Shown here: in pieces, positions 24,077 to 33,346 of the stretch
Layout of the letters: every line of letters starts with the position of its first letter
Position numbering within the stretch: the first letter of the stretch is position 1
Source of the DNA: Vibrio ezurae NBRC 102218
GTDB taxonomy: Bacteria; Pseudomonadota; Gammaproteobacteria; Enterobacterales; Vibrionaceae
Direction of reading: 5' to 3'
DNA: 36,124 nucleotides
Assembly (NCBI RefSeq): GCF_000467185.1
Contig: NZ_BATM01000048.1
Span: 1-36,124 of the forward strand
The notes under the pieces: model-generated
Database searches by the model: none
Told to the model about the DNA's origin: nothing
The model's input: the letters and a program-made list of their open reading frames with translations, nothing else
Position numbers and translations under genes: made by a program

Positions 24077-25462
24077 TTAGGCTGAATTCGATTCTTTGTG
24101 CTGTTGTTCATCCTCAAGGCCACGTAAGCGCGCTTTTTCCAATACTTTGTTGAAATAGCCTCGTAAGGAATAAAGCATAATTAAGCTAGGAATGACCATT
24201 GCTGCGGTAATGATAAAGAACATAGACCAATCATTTAGGTAATCCACCAATTCACCACTAAAAGAAGCTAACGTTGTTCGGCCTAAGTTACCCAACGAGG
24301 CAAGTAGAGCATATTGGGTAGCCGAAAATGCTTGCCCGGTCAGGACGGTTAAAAACGACACAAAGGCGACCGTTGAAAATGCCGTGGTAAAGTTGTCAAC
24401 AATGATAGTGGCTAAAAATAATGTTTCATTCGGACCTGACTGAGCAATCCAAGCAAACATGAGATTGCTGGATGCCATTGCCACACCGCCAATCATTAAG
24501 CCTTTGACTATGCCAAACTTAACGTTAAACATGCTGCCAATAAAGGTGAACAGAATCGTCGCGCCCCAACCGATCAACTTGGAGTAGTCACCAATTTGCT
24601 CGTTGCTAAAGCCAATTTCTTTGTAGAAAGGAATCGACATACGACCAAGGAAGGCTTCACCAATTTTAAATAGGAACACGAACAATAATAAGGTGATGGC
24701 AACACGCACGCCATTACGTCGGAAAAAGTCGGCAAAGGGTTCAATTAATGTCACGCTAAACCATGCTACGACAGGCGAGCCAACGACTTGGCTATGACGT
24801 TGTTCAGCTTCCGATTGCAGTTGGCTACGCGCAGTTTTAGGCTCTTTGGTGAGTACCGTGAACACCATAAGCAGTGCCACAATGGCGGTCATACCTAAAT
24901 AAACACCGTTCCAGCCGATACTGTCGGCATTCACAAAGGCTAAGTAACCGGGAAGGGAATAGCCTGTCCACCATCCTACGACGGCCATCGCTGAAGCTTG
25001 AGGTAATTTAGACGCTTCACTTTTAGAAAAACTATCAATGCGGTAGGCATCGATGGCGACATCTTGAGTGGAGGAGGCAATCGCGATACCTAGGGCAAGC
25101 ATAGAGGTGAACATGAGGCTTTTTGCCGGATCAACACCAGAAATTGCCAGTGTACACACCAACATAATAGCTTGGCATAAGAAGATCCAAGAGCGACGCT
25201 GACCTAATAGGCGATGCAGGATAGGCAGTTTGACTCTATCAACCAAAGGTGCCCACATAAAATTGATGGCGTAGACGACAAACACAGAGCCAAAGTAGCC
25301 GATAGCTGCGCGACTGAGTCCGGCATCCTTTAGCCAACCAGACATGTTAGAGCCAATCAGCACCCAAGGAAAACCACTTGAGCAACCTAGCATGAACACC
25401 CAAAGTAAGCGCTTATCAAGGTAACTTTTAAAGGTCTCAGCCCAAGACATCTTATCCGTCAT
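24077..25462 (-). CDS. ampG: Muropeptide permease AmpG (MFS)
   Basis: Inner-membrane proton-driven importer of GlcNAc-1,6-anhydroMurNAc peptides for cell-wall recycling, and in many bacteria the entry point for beta-lactamase induction. The 461-residue protein has about 12-14 membrane helices and AmpG-family motifs near the N-terminus (LGCSSGFPWVLIGSNMSGWL, then WAPLVDRV) and SSTQDVAIDAYRID in the first half. AAGGAAA precedes the ATG. It is the last of a minus-strand cluster with ppiA and yajG; the ampG-yajG-bolA linkage is also seen in E. coli. A hairpin at 25486-25510 in the gap upstream may reduce read-through from ppiA. Confidence 0.92.
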   Translation of the reverse strand: MTDKMSWAETFKSYLDKRLLWVFMLGCSSGFPWVLIGSNMSGWLKDAGLSRAAIGYFGSVFVVYAINFMWAPLVDRVKLPILHRLLGQRRSWIFLCQAIMLVCTLAISGVDPAKSLMFTSMLALGIAIASSTQDVAIDAYRIDSFSKSEASKLPQASAMAVVGWWTGYSLPGYLAFVNADSIGWNGVYLGMTAIVALLMVFTVLTKEPKTARSQLQSEAEQRHSQVVGSPVVAWFSVTLIEPFADFFRRNGVRVAITLLLFVFLFKIGEAFLGRMSIPFYKEIGFSNEQIGDYSKLIGWGATILFTFIGSMFNVKFGIVKGLMIGGVAMASSNLMFAWIAQSGPNETLFLATIIVDNFTTAFSTVAFVSFLTVLTGQAFSATQYALLASLGNLGRTTLASFSGELVDYLNDWSMFFIITAAMVIPSLIMLYSLRGYFNKVLEKARLRGLEDEQQHKESNSA

Positions 25463-25485
25463 TTTATTTCCTTTTCCTCACACCT

Positions 25486-25510
25486 AACGCAGAGCCAGCT
25501 GCTCTGCGTT
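25486..25510 (-). terminator. Hairpin between ppiA and ampG
   Basis: AACGCAGAGC and GCTCTGCGTT form a perfect 10-bp stem with loop CAGCT on the plus strand. On the minus strand, the direction of both neighbours, only TT follows before purines, so it may be a partial terminator or processing site in a ppiA-ampG transcript. Confidence 0.5.
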
Positions 25511-25536
25511 TATCTTTGGGTCACTATAGAGGAGTT

Positions 25537-26082
25537 TTATTTTTGAATTGTCACTTTTGTGACAACGATAGGTGTTGCTGGGATATCTTTCATAAAACCA
25601 TTACTTTTGGTTGGCACACTCGCCATTTTTTGCACAACGTCATAGCCATCAACCACTTGACCAAATACAGCATAGCCTGGGTTAGACGATGAATAGTTTA
25701 AGAAGGCATTGTCCGAATAGTTTATGAAAAACTGACGTGTTGCTGAATCAGGGTTATTCGTGCGCGCCATTGCTACACTACCGACTTTATTCGGTAGGCC
25801 GTTACTTGCTTCGTTTTTAATCGGCCCGTAGGTTTGAATTTGCGTCATATCTTCATTAAAACCACCACCTTGAGCCATAAACCCTGGAATAACGCGATGG
25901 AAAATAGTGCCTTCATAGCTGCCGTCTTTGACATAACGCAGGAAGTTAGCACTACTGATTGGCGCCTTGTCTTCATTAAGTTGAATCGTGAAGTTACCTA
26001 AAGTCGTTTCAAAAATCACTTTGGTGTTGGCGAATACGGATGCACTAAATAGGGCACAGATGACAAGTAGTAGGCGGCTCAT
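25537..26082 (-). CDS. ppiA: Periplasmic peptidyl-prolyl cis-trans isomerase (cyclophilin)
   Basis: Cyclophilin-type prolyl isomerase exported to the periplasm. Residues 1-18 form a signal peptide (MSRLLLVICALFSASVFA, then NTK). The catalytic region shows the cyclophilin core FHRVIPGFMAQGGG near residues 61-74 (active arginine and phenylalanine) and RQFFINYSDNAFLN around 116-129. 181 residues, close to E. coli PpiA (190). The ATG overlaps the yajG stop (ATGA), so the two are probably coupled. Assignment to PpiA over other small cyclophilins rests on the signal peptide. Confidence 0.9.
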   Translation of the reverse strand: MSRLLLVICALFSASVFANTKVIFETTLGNFTIQLNEDKAPISSANFLRYVKDGSYEGTIFHRVIPGFMAQGGGFNEDMTQIQTYGPIKNEASNGLPNKVGSVAMARTNNPDSATRQFFINYSDNAFLNYSSSNPGYAVFGQVVDGYDVVQKMASVPTKSNGFMKDIPATPIVVTKVTIQK

Positions 26083-26654
26083 TGAAATTTCTCCTGCATG
26101 TAGTTAATAAGTTCTACGTCGTTGGCTATGTCATTTAACACGAGTTTAGACACGTGATTAAGCATATGTTCGATTTGTTCGTTAGAGGCACCCATTGAGT
26201 TGTCGCCTTTTGCGCTACCTGAGTAGGTTTTTACAAATTTCCCAGCAGGGGTTTCAGCGGTGACTTTTAACGTAACTTTAGCGTCCATTTGGTTACTAAA
26301 AGTGGATGACTTTACACGCACTAAAGCTTCTTGCAGCTCAACGTCCACACTGTTATCGCTTTTGTTCACAATGACAAAGCCCTGTGATTGCAAGACAGAT
26401 TGCATGGCCTTGTTTAAGGCAACTCTTGCATTTTGCTTGGCGTGGATTGGCATCGCCTTATCTTCGCCTTTTGTCACCAATGCTAAGTATTGAGCTGTAC
26501 GCACGTCAGTGGTGGTGAGGGCCAAGGTTTTTTGCTCCTTGATCGTCACTTGATTGCTGTCAGCTTGAGGGTTGAAATTCAGTTGTTGGTCAGTTGGGCT
26601 TGCGCAACCGCCCAATATTAGGGCTGAAAAAACAATAATCAGCAAATGTTTCAT
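26079..26654 (-). CDS. yajG: YajG family lipoprotein
   Basis: A 191-residue lipoprotein: MKHLLIIVFSALILGGCASP has a lipobox LGGC with lipidated C17. The rest is a YajG/DUF domain, with LNFNPQADSN at its start and alternating polar and hydrophobic strands. Function is unknown; in E. coli it sits between ampG and bolA, and the same three genes are near one another here. The start at 26654 was chosen because AAGGGA lies just upstream and a signal peptide begins there; an upstream in-frame ATG at 26675 would put seven residues before the signal. It overlaps ppiA by 4 nt. Confidence 0.9.
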   Translation of the reverse strand: MKHLLIIVFSALILGGCASPTDQQLNFNPQADSNQVTIKEQKTLALTTTDVRTAQYLALVTKGEDKAMPIHAKQNARVALNKAMQSVLQSQGFVIVNKSDNSVDVELQEALVRVKSSTFSNQMDAKVTLKVTAETPAGKFVKTYSGSAKGDNSMGASNEQIEHMLNHVSKLVLNDIANDVELINYMQEKFQ

Positions 26655-26744
26655 TGAGAGTTCCCTTAATAACATAGTGAAAAATAAACGACTTTACCGA
26701 GAGTAGCATAAGCAACGCGACTCTAGTGTTTAGTTGATTGATTT

Positions 26745-27881
26745 TTAAGAAGCTTTCTTTGCAGAAAGAATCACAAACTTTTTATTGCTGGCGACGATAC
26801 TGACTTGGCCTTTCCCAAACAAGCGAGTCAATTTTGCTAAATAGCCTAAGTGACCATTACCCACGACTAATAACTCTCCAGCTGCTTCTAGAGCGTGATG
26901 AGCATCGCGAAACATTTGCCATGCAATGTGGTCTGTCACGGTGTTTTGTTGATGAAATGGTGGATTGCACACGACCAAGTCGTAGTGCTCTTTTTCAAAA
27001 CCATCAAGGCAATTATTAGCAGTAAAGGTATATCGCTCAGGGTTGTCTACGTTGTTGGTGACATTTATGCGTGCCGACTCTACCGCCATAAAACTTTCAT
27101 CAACGCTAGTAATCTGCGAGTAAGGGTTATTTCGACCTAATTTGATGGATAACACACCATTTCCGCAACCAAGGTCGATGATCTTGGTCTGCTTAGAGCC
27201 TTGTGGCAGATGTTCTAATATAAAGCGAGCCCCCAAATCAAGGCTTTCTCCAGAATAGACGTTGGCTAAGTTGCTCAGTTGCATATTGTGCTCTGGCACT
27301 GTCCAGTTGGTTTTCTGTTCTACAGTCGCGGTCTCTTGAGTCCCTACCTGACTGAACACCAATCGGTGTTTTTTCCAAGCCAGAGACGTTGTCGTTTCGC
27401 CAAGGTATTTTTCAAATAACTTAAGGGTAGAAGTATGAATTGCATTGGCTTTGTTGACTGCAACCACTGGAGTACTAGGATTTAAGTGCGTTTTAATTTG
27501 ATGCAATTGCCATGTTAAGAATCGATTGCTTTTAGGAAGTTGCATTATGACAACATCTATATCACTTGGGATAGCGTCAGTTGAACGCAGAAAAGTGATG
27601 CTGTTGCACTGATTGTGTTGCAGGTTTTGCTGGGCTCCTTTTTGACTAATTAATGAGTCTGTTTGTAAGAACACTTGGTGTTCACGTGAAAACCAACAGC
27701 TCAAAGCGCCAAAATTATCATTTAAAATTAAAACTTTAGAGCCAGACGTTAGTGGTGTCTCTGTGAAGTGATTGATGATGTATTCATCGCCTGCATCCCA
27801 AGCTTGAAGTGTTTCATTCGCTCTTTTAGGGAATCGATGAAGAGTAAATTGTTGGTCGTGCAGTACGAGCTCTGTTTTCAT
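26745..27881 (-). CDS. rlmG: 23S rRNA (guanine(1835)-N(2))-methyltransferase
   Basis: SAM-dependent methyltransferase modifying G1835 (E. coli numbering) of 23S rRNA. The 378-residue length equals that of E. coli RlmG. It has two tandem Rossmann-like halves: a degenerate N-terminal one (VLILNDNFGALSCWF) and a catalytic C-terminal one with the SAM loop DLGCGNG at 236-242 and the N6/N2-type motif NPPFHQ at 306-311. The HTSTLKLFEKYLGETTTSLA segment is specific to RlmG; the related RsmC is shorter (~340 aa) and lacks this match. A weak AGAGT/ACTCT hairpin at 26700-26724 follows. It is divergent from bolA. Confidence 0.93.
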   Translation of the reverse strand: MKTELVLHDQQFTLHRFPKRANETLQAWDAGDEYIINHFTETPLTSGSKVLILNDNFGALSCWFSREHQVFLQTDSLISQKGAQQNLQHNQCNSITFLRSTDAIPSDIDVVIMQLPKSNRFLTWQLHQIKTHLNPSTPVVAVNKANAIHTSTLKLFEKYLGETTTSLAWKKHRLVFSQVGTQETATVEQKTNWTVPEHNMQLSNLANVYSGESLDLGARFILEHLPQGSKQTKIIDLGCGNGVLSIKLGRNNPYSQITSVDESFMAVESARINVTNNVDNPERYTFTANNCLDGFEKEHYDLVVCNPPFHQQNTVTDHIAWQMFRDAHHALEAAGELLVVGNGHLGYLAKLTRLFGKGQVSIVASNKKFVILSAKKAS

Positions 27882-27923
27882 GATTATAAATGTTAAAAAG
27901 GTGATCCTAAACTTTGTCTATTG

Positions 27924-27948
27924 TCGCAAATTAGCGCTATTTTTGCGA
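27924..27948. repeat. Inverted repeat between rlmG and bolA
   Basis: TCGCAAA (27924-27930) and TTTGCGA (27942-27948) are exact reverse complements around an 11-nt spacer containing the palindrome TAGCGCTA. Its position in the 208-nt divergent promoter gap suggests a regulator site; no family is recognised. Confidence 0.4.
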
Positions 27949-28089
27949 ATTAACTTATTGTTCTGTTTTAGAATACAAGCAGTGCTCAAGTTTAATTTGT
28001 TTTGTCTTTCGTAGTAAATTGTACAGGAACGGAAAAGCACTATAAGTTTATGCTTTGTCTTCCTATACGTATCAACATAGAGAAATCGC

Positions 28090-28392
28090 ATGCGACAGCA
28101 GCAAATAGAAAAAAAACTGGACTTTTACTTCTCTCCGCACCACTTACAAGTCATCAATGAGAGCTACAAACACAATGTGCCAGAAGGTTCAGAAAGCCAT
28201 TTTAAGGTCATTATTGTCAGTGATAAATTTTGCGGTCTTAGATTGGTGGCTCGCCACCGCTTAGTAAACGAAGCATTAAGTGACGAATTCGGCGATGGGC
28301 TACATGCACTTTCAATGCATACGCTGACAAAAGAAGAATGGAAACAACAAACGTTCCCTAGCTCACCAGATTGTATGGGGGGAGGACACTAA
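28090..28392 (+). CDS. bolA: BolA family transcriptional/iron-sulfur related protein
   Basis: A 100-residue BolA-type protein with the class II KH-like fold: an N-terminal helix ([20 protein letters not shown]), then [20 protein letters not shown] and the [13 protein letters not shown] helix with the conserved RH. BolA proteins pair with monothiol glutaredoxins through [2Fe-2S] ligands, and E. coli BolA influences stationary-phase morphology and biofilm genes. The conserved histidine of RHR is present. Its location next to yajG/ampG on the opposite strand repeats the E. coli order, with rlmG and ppiA inserted. A 352-nt region separates it from nqrA. Confidence 0.92.
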   Translation: MRQQQIEKKLDFYFSPHHLQVINESYKHNVPEGSESHFKVIIVSDKFCGLRLVARHRLVNEALSDEFGDGLHALSMHTLTKEEWKQQTFPSSPDCMGGGH

Positions 28393-28411
28393 AGGGAGCA
28401 ATATCTATAGA

Positions 28412-28439
28412 TTGACAGTACAATGTTAAAAATTATTAC
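28412..28439 (+). promoter_or_regulatory. Possible promoter for the nqr operon
   Basis: A perfect -35 TTGACA (28412-28417) is followed at 16 nt by TATTAC (or at 18 nt by TTACAT). If used, the nqr mRNA would have a leader of about 300 nt. A nearer pair, TTGTTA-N16-TAAAAT ending around 28730, would leave under 10 nt of leader and seems less useful. Pattern match only. Confidence 0.35.
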
Positions 28440-28566
28440 ATTTTACTAATTGTTCACAATTTAACCTTGTGACCATAAAATTACTGTTATTGCCGTGTTT
28501 TAGATCAATTTAAATGGCGCTTATCGCTAGAAGTTTGTAATTTCTTGCTAATCATCACAGGTCTTC

Positions 28567-28641
28567 ATGGAATGTACACCAGCGTTAATGTTAGAATTGC
28601 GAACCCTTAAAGACTCAATTAAAGGGTTATTTGGTCGTTAA
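28567..28641 (+). CDS. Candidate 24-codon leader ORF upstream of nqrA
   Basis: ATG at 28567 has AGG five bases upstream and opens a 24-residue peptide starting MECTPALMLELRTLK and ending KGLFGR, with an amphipathic, cationic C-terminal half. It stops 103 nt before nqrA. The codons overlap the hairpin at 28602-28628. Eight bases after its stop, a second 13-codon ORF (28649-28690, starting MLENLTYLL) has an AAGG only 2 nt from its ATG. I do not recognise either peptide; they may be chance ORFs. Confidence 0.3.
   Translation: MECTPALMLELRTLKDSIKGLFGR
28602..28628 (+). terminator. Hairpin in the nqr leader (possible attenuator)
   Basis: AACCCTT (28602-28608) and AAGGGTT (28622-28628) form a 7-bp stem followed by ATTTGG. 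The stem is modest and the tail weak, so full termination is unlikely, but its position inside a candidate leader ORF makes attenuation conceivable. Elsewhere in this 352-nt gap an everted TCACAA-N7-TTGTGA pair occurs around 28453-28471. Confidence 0.35.
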
Positions 28642-28744
28642 CAAGGATATGTTAGAGAATCTGACCTATCTGTTACAAACAAGAGCATAAATAGAGAGTG
28701 CTTTTGTTACGAAAGTCTTTTTCATTAAAATAGTGCAAGTGCGT

Positions 28745-30085
28745 ATGATTACAATTAAAAAGGGTTTGGACCTGCCTATATCAGGTACTCCTACCCAGGT
28801 GATTAATGACGGGAATCCCGTTTCAAAAGTCGCCTTGCTGGGCGAAGAGTACGTGGGCATGCGACCAACAATGCATGTTCGCGAAGGGGACGTAGTAAAG
28901 AAAGGGCAGGTTCTTTTTGCTGATAAAAAGAACCCTGGCGTGGTCTTTACTGCACCTCAAAGTGGAACGGTTACGCAAGTTAACCGTGGTGCAAAGCGTG
29001 TTTTGCAATCAGTTGTTATTGAAACAGCTGGTGACGAGCAAATCACCTTTGATAAATATGAACAACAAGAACTGGCTAAGTTAGATGCGAATGTTATTCG
29101 CAAACAACTGGTTGATTCTGGTTCGTGGACCGCTTTAAAAACTCGTCCGTTCAGTAAGGTTCCTGCAGTCGATTCTTCGACTGATGCCATCTTCGTTACA
29201 GCAATAGATACTAACCCATTAGCAGGGAATCCAGACGTTATTATTAATGATCAGGATGAAGCGTTTGTCGCAGGCTTAGATCTTTTGTCAGTACTGACTA
29301 ATGGTAAGGTTTATGTCTGTAAAAGCGGCGGTTCCCTTCCTCGCTCAGAGCAAAGCAATGTAGAAGAGCATGTCTTTTCTGGTCCACACCCTGCGGGTCT
29401 TGTGGGCACTCATATGCACTTTTTGTACCCCGTCAACGAGCAGCATGTCGCTTGGAGCATCAATTACCAAGATGTGATTGCGTTCGGTAAGTTATTTTTA
29501 ACGGGTGAGATCTATACAGATCGTGTGGTTGCTTTAGGCGGTCCTGTAGTGAGCAACCCTCGTCTGGTTCGCACTACGCTCGGCGCATACCTTCCTGAGT
29601 TAGTGGATAAAGAATTGATGCCAGGAGAGGTTCGTATCATCTCAGGTTCGGTTCTTTGGGGAACACATGCTACGGGTTCTCATGCTTTCCTTGGTCGCTA
29701 CCATGTGCAGGTCTCTGCATTGCGCGAAGGCAGAGATAAAGAGCTATTTGGCTGGGCAATGCCTGGTAAAAACAAGTTCTCTGTAACACGTTCATTCCTT
29801 GGTCATCTATTTAAAGGCCAACTGTTCAACTTAACGACATCGCTAAATGGCGGTGAGCGTGCGATGGTTCCAATCGGCAGTTACGAAAAAGTTATGCCAT
29901 TAGATATTGAACCGACGCTGCTTCTGCGCGATTTGTGTGCTGGAGATGTAGACAGTGCGCAACGCTTAGGTGTGTTAGAACTATCCGAAGAAGACATCGC
30001 CCTTTGTACTTATGTTTGTTCTGGCAAATATGAGTTTGGTGAATTACTTCGTGAGTGTCTAGACACTATCGAGAAGGAAGGTTAA
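28745..30085 (+). CDS. nqrA: Na(+)-translocating NADH:quinone reductase subunit A
   Basis: Peripheral cytoplasmic subunit of the Na+-pumping NADH:ubiquinone oxidoreductase, without a redox cofactor of its own and implicated in quinone binding. The 446-residue protein (same length as V. cholerae NqrA) starts [20 protein letters not shown] and includes the conserved [20 protein letters not shown] and [20 protein letters not shown] segments. I chose ATG 28745 because it matches the family start; an in-frame GTG four codons earlier is possible. The Shine-Dalgarno is poor, unusual for the first gene of a highly expressed operon. nqrB begins 3 nt after the stop. Confidence 0.97.
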   Translation: MITIKKGLDLPISGTPTQVINDGNPVSKVALLGEEYVGMRPTMHVREGDVVKKGQVLFADKKNPGVVFTAPQSGTVTQVNRGAKRVLQSVVIETAGDEQITFDKYEQQELAKLDANVIRKQLVDSGSWTALKTRPFSKVPAVDSSTDAIFVTAIDTNPLAGNPDVIINDQDEAFVAGLDLLSVLTNGKVYVCKSGGSLPRSEQSNVEEHVFSGPHPAGLVGTHMHFLYPVNEQHVAWSINYQDVIAFGKLFLTGEIYTDRVVALGGPVVSNPRLVRTTLGAYLPELVDKELMPGEVRIISGSVLWGTHATGSHAFLGRYHVQVSALREGRDKELFGWAMPGKNKFSVTRSFLGHLFKGQLFNLTTSLNGGERAMVPIGSYEKVMPLDIEPTLLLRDLCAGDVDSAQRLGVLELSEEDIALCTYVCSGKYEFGELLRECLDTIEKEG

Positions 30086-30088
30086 GTC

Positions 30089-31330
30089 ATGTTGAAGAAA
30101 TTTATTGAGGATATCGAACCGCATTTCGAAGCCAATGGTAAATGGGAAAAGTGGTACCCTCTTTATGAAGCAGCTGCAACGCTCTTTTATACACCGGGTA
30201 CGGTAACAAAAACCAAGTCACACGTTCGTGATAGTGTCGATTTAAAACGCATCATGATTATGGTGTGGTTTGCGGTTTTTCCTGCGATGTTCTGGGGGAT
30301 GTACAATACGGGTAACCAGGCAATCACAGCGCTGACCTTTTTACATTCAGGTGCCGATTTAGCGACGTTGGTTTCAGGTAACTGGCACTACTGGTTAACA
30401 GAAATGTTAGGTGGCAGCATCAGTGCTGATGCTGGCTGGGGCAGTAAGATGTTGCTTGGTGCAACGTATTTCTTACCTATCTACGCTACCGTCTTTATTG
30501 TGGGTGGTTTCTGGGAAGTTCTGTTTTGTATCGTGCGTAAACACGAAGTGAATGAAGGCTTCTTTGTTACCTCTATTCTATTTGCACTGATTGTTCCGCC
30601 GACACTGCCTCTATGGCAAGCAGCATTAGGTATTACCTTCGGTGTTGTGGTCGCAAAAGAAATTTTTGGTGGTACTGGTCGTAACTTCCTAAACCCTGCA
30701 TTAGCGGGTCGTGCATTTTTGTTCTTTGCATACCCTGCACAAATCTCAGGTGATTTAGTTTGGACTGCTGCTGATGGTTTCTCTGGTGCAACTGCACTTA
30801 GCCAGTGGGCACAAGGTGGTAACTCTAACCTAATCAATAATGTAACGGGTCAATCCATTACTTGGATGGACGCATTTATCGGTAATATCCCAGGCTCTAT
30901 CGGTGAGGTTTCAACCTTATTCTTGATGCTAGGTGCACTGATGATCGTGTACATGGGAATTGCATCTTGGCGCATTATTGCGGGTGTAATGATTGGTATG
31001 ATCGCAACTGCGACTCTATTCAATCTTATTGGTTCTGATACCAATGCAATGTTCAGTATGCCGTGGCACTGGCACCTTGTTTTGGGTGGTTTTGCTTTTG
31101 GTATGTTCTTCATGGCAACCGACCCAGTCTCAGCCTCTTTTACCAACAAAGGTAAGTGGTGGTACGGTATTTTAATTGGTTTGATGTGTGTGTTGATTCG
31201 AGTCGTTAACCCGGCATACCCAGAGGGTATGATGCTGGCGATTCTATTTGCGAACCTGTTCGCGCCACTATTCGATCACGTTGTTATCGAGAAGAACATT
31301 AAGCGGAGACTAGCACGCTATGGCAAATAA
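30089..31330 (+). CDS. nqrB: Na(+)-translocating NADH:quinone reductase subunit B
   Basis: Core membrane subunit of Na+-NQR, carrying covalently bound FMN and riboflavin and forming much of the sodium path. 413 residues with about ten hydrophobic helices. The FMN attachment motif SGATALSQW places the flavinylated threonine at T235 (T236 in V. cholerae, whose protein is one residue longer at the N-terminus). [28 protein letters not shown]-like [18 protein letters not shown] and [13 protein letters not shown] are family signatures. AAGGAAGG precedes the ATG. The FMN is installed by ApbE, encoded downstream. The 3' end overlaps nqrC by 11 nt. Confidence 0.98.
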   Translation: MLKKFIEDIEPHFEANGKWEKWYPLYEAAATLFYTPGTVTKTKSHVRDSVDLKRIMIMVWFAVFPAMFWGMYNTGNQAITALTFLHSGADLATLVSGNWHYWLTEMLGGSISADAGWGSKMLLGATYFLPIYATVFIVGGFWEVLFCIVRKHEVNEGFFVTSILFALIVPPTLPLWQAALGITFGVVVAKEIFGGTGRNFLNPALAGRAFLFFAYPAQISGDLVWTAADGFSGATALSQWAQGGNSNLINNVTGQSITWMDAFIGNIPGSIGEVSTLFLMLGALMIVYMGIASWRIIAGVMIGMIATATLFNLIGSDTNAMFSMPWHWHLVLGGFAFGMFFMATDPVSASFTNKGKWWYGILIGLMCVLIRVVNPAYPEGMMLAILFANLFAPLFDHVVIEKNIKRRLARYGK

Positions 31331-32087
31331 AAACGATAGCATTAAAAAGACGCTAGGTGTCGTTATTGGTTTAAGCCTGATTTGTTCTGTTGTTGTTTCG
31401 ACAGCAGCGGTAGGGCTACGTGATAAGCAACAAGCCAATGCGGTGCTAGATAAGCAAACAAAAATTGTAGAAGTTGCGAAGATCGCTGAGCAGGGTTCCG
31501 TTCAAGAGTTGTTTGGCAATTACATTGAACCTCGTTTAGTTGACCTTAAAACCGGTGAGTTTGTTGAAGGTGATGCTGCGGCATACGATCAACGAGCAGC
31601 GGCAAAAGATCCTGCTCAGTCTATTCGTTTAGATCCAGCAGATGACACAGCTAAAATCATTCGTCGTGCAAACGTAGGTACAGTGTACCTAGTTAAAGAG
31701 GGTGACCACTATTCAAAAGTGATTATCCCTATCCACGGCACAGGTCTTTGGTCAATGATGTACGCTTTTGTTGCAGTTGAAATGGACGGCAATACTGTTT
31801 CGGGCATTACTTACTACGAGCAAGGTGAAACTCCTGGACTTGGTGGTGAAGTAGAAAACCCGAACTGGGTAGGTCAATTTGAAGGCAAGCAGCTTTTTGA
31901 TGACAACTTTAAGCCGGCATTGAAGATTGTTAAAGGCGGCGCAGCTGCGGATGACATTCACGGTGTTGATGGCCTTTCTGGCGCAACTTTGACGGGTAAC
32001 GGCGTACAACACACTTTTGATTTCTGGTTAGGCGATATGGGCTTCGGACCATTCCTTGCTAAAGTACGCGAAGGAGAGCTGAACTAA
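31320..32087 (+). CDS. nqrC: Na(+)-translocating NADH:quinone reductase subunit C
   Basis: Subunit with one N-terminal membrane anchor (about residues 11-31) and a periplasmic FMN-binding domain that passes electrons within Na+-NQR. 255 residues, two fewer than V. cholerae NqrC. The flavinylation motif [13 protein letters not shown] puts FMN on T223 (T225 in V. cholerae). [20 protein letters not shown] is the conserved flavin-domain loop. It starts inside the end of nqrB (11-nt overlap), and its stop shares one base with the nqrD ATG (TAATG), so translation is coupled. Confidence 0.97.
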   Translation: MANKNDSIKKTLGVVIGLSLICSVVVSTAAVGLRDKQQANAVLDKQTKIVEVAKIAEQGSVQELFGNYIEPRLVDLKTGEFVEGDAAAYDQRAAAKDPAQSIRLDPADDTAKIIRRANVGTVYLVKEGDHYSKVIIPIHGTGLWSMMYAFVAVEMDGNTVSGITYYEQGETPGLGGEVENPNWVGQFEGKQLFDDNFKPALKIVKGGAAADDIHGVDGLSGATLTGNGVQHTFDFWLGDMGFGPFLAKVREGELN

Positions 32088-32719
32088 TGGCTATGTCTAA
32101 AGAAGTGAAGCAAAACCTTTGGGCTCCTGTTTTAGATAACAACCCAATTGCTTTGCAGGTTCTTGGTGTCTGTTCCGCGCTTGCGGTAACCACTAAGCTT
32201 GAAACAGCATTTGTTATGACGTTGGCGGTAATTTTTGTTACTGCTTTGTCTAACTTCTTCGTGTCTGTTATTCGTAATCACATTCCCAACAGCGTACGTA
32301 TCATCGTACAGATGGCGATTATCGCTTCGTTGGTTATCGTGGTAGACCAAATCCTAAAAGCTTACCTTTACGATATCTCTAAACAGCTATCGGTATTCGT
32401 TGGCTTGATCATTACGAACTGTATCGTAATGGGGCGTGCGGAAGCATACGCAATGAAATCTGCGCCAATCCCATCGCTACTTGATGGTATCGGTAATGGT
32501 TTAGGTTATGGTTTCGTACTGATTACTGTGGCATTTTTCCGTGAACTGATTGGTTCTGGCAAATTGTTTGGTATGGAAGTACTTCCTCTAGTGTCTGACG
32601 GTGGTTGGTATCAGCCTAACGGTATGTTCTTGCTTGCGCCGTCTGCATTCTTCTTGATTGGCTTCATGATTTGGGTGATTCGTATCTTCAAGCCTGAACA
32701 AATAGAAGCGAAGGAGTAG
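32087..32719 (+). CDS. nqrD: Na(+)-translocating NADH:quinone reductase subunit D
   Basis: A 210-residue membrane subunit with six helices, paired in inverted topology with NqrE. C29 ([12 protein letters not shown]) and C112 (IITNCIVMG) match the NqrD cysteines that, with two from NqrE, hold an iron centre (now seen as [2Fe-2S]) inside the membrane. The ATG at 32087 is preferred over the second ATG at 32093 because GGAG lies 10 nt upstream of the first. Confidence 0.97.
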   Translation: MAMSKEVKQNLWAPVLDNNPIALQVLGVCSALAVTTKLETAFVMTLAVIFVTALSNFFVSVIRNHIPNSVRIIVQMAIIASLVIVVDQILKAYLYDISKQLSVFVGLIITNCIVMGRAEAYAMKSAPIPSLLDGIGNGLGYGFVLITVAFFRELIGSGKLFGMEVLPLVSDGGWYQPNGMFLLAPSAFFLIGFMIWVIRIFKPEQIEAKE

Positions 32720-32726
32720 TAGCACG

Positions 32727-33323
32727 ATGGAACATTATATTAGCTTGCTGGTTAAATCGATTTTCATCGAAAACCTAGCATTATCCTTCTTCTTGGGCAT
32801 GTGTACATTCCTTGCTGTATCTAAGAAGGTGAAAACCTCTTTCGGTCTTGGTGTTGCAGTAGTGGTGGTATTAACCATCGCTGTTCCTGTGAACAACTTA
32901 CTGTACAACCTAGTGTTGAAAGAGAATGCGTTAGTCTCGGGTGTGGATTTAAGTTTCCTTAACTTCATTACCTTCATCGGTGTTATCGCAGCTCTAGTAC
33001 AGATTTTGGAAATGGTATTAGACCGCTTCTTCCCACCTTTGTACAACGCGCTAGGTATTTTCCTACCGTTGATTACGGTGAACTGTGCAATTTTCGGTGG
33101 CGTATCTTTCATGGTACAGCGTGACTACAACTTTGCTGAATCGGTCGTGTATGGCTTTGGTTCTGGCGTAGGTTGGATGCTAGCAATCGTTGCTCTTGCA
33201 GGTCTACGTGAAAAGATGAAGTACTCTGATGTACCTCCAGGTCTACGCGGCCTTGGTATTACGTTCATCACTGTAGGCCTAATGGCGTTGGGCTTTATGT
33301 CTTTCTCCGGTGTTCAACTGTAA
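32727..33323 (+). CDS. nqrE: Na(+)-translocating NADH:quinone reductase subunit E
   Basis: A 198-residue six-helix partner of NqrD. C26 ([12 protein letters not shown]) and C120 ([13 protein letters not shown]) are at the same positions as in V. cholerae NqrE and complete the intramembrane iron-sulfur site with NqrD C29/C112. NqrD and NqrE share the N-C-I motif on the second cysteine, reflecting their common origin by duplication. GGAG precedes the ATG; the gap to nqrF is 23 nt with AAGGAT before the next ATG. Confidence 0.97.
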   Translation: MEHYISLLVKSIFIENLALSFFLGMCTFLAVSKKVKTSFGLGVAVVVVLTIAVPVNNLLYNLVLKENALVSGVDLSFLNFITFIGVIAALVQILEMVLDRFFPPLYNALGIFLPLITVNCAIFGGVSFMVQRDYNFAESVVYGFGSGVGWMLAIVALAGLREKMKYSDVPPGLRGLGITFITVGLMALGFMSFSGVQL

Positions 33324-33346
33324 GAGTAAATTATAAGGATTAGTCA

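Noticed and set aside
30481..30837. 118-codon minus-strand open frame opposite nqrB, and a 125-codon one opposite nqrE (32735-33112)
   Set aside because: Both are antisense to strongly conserved membrane subunits and show no recognisable protein features.
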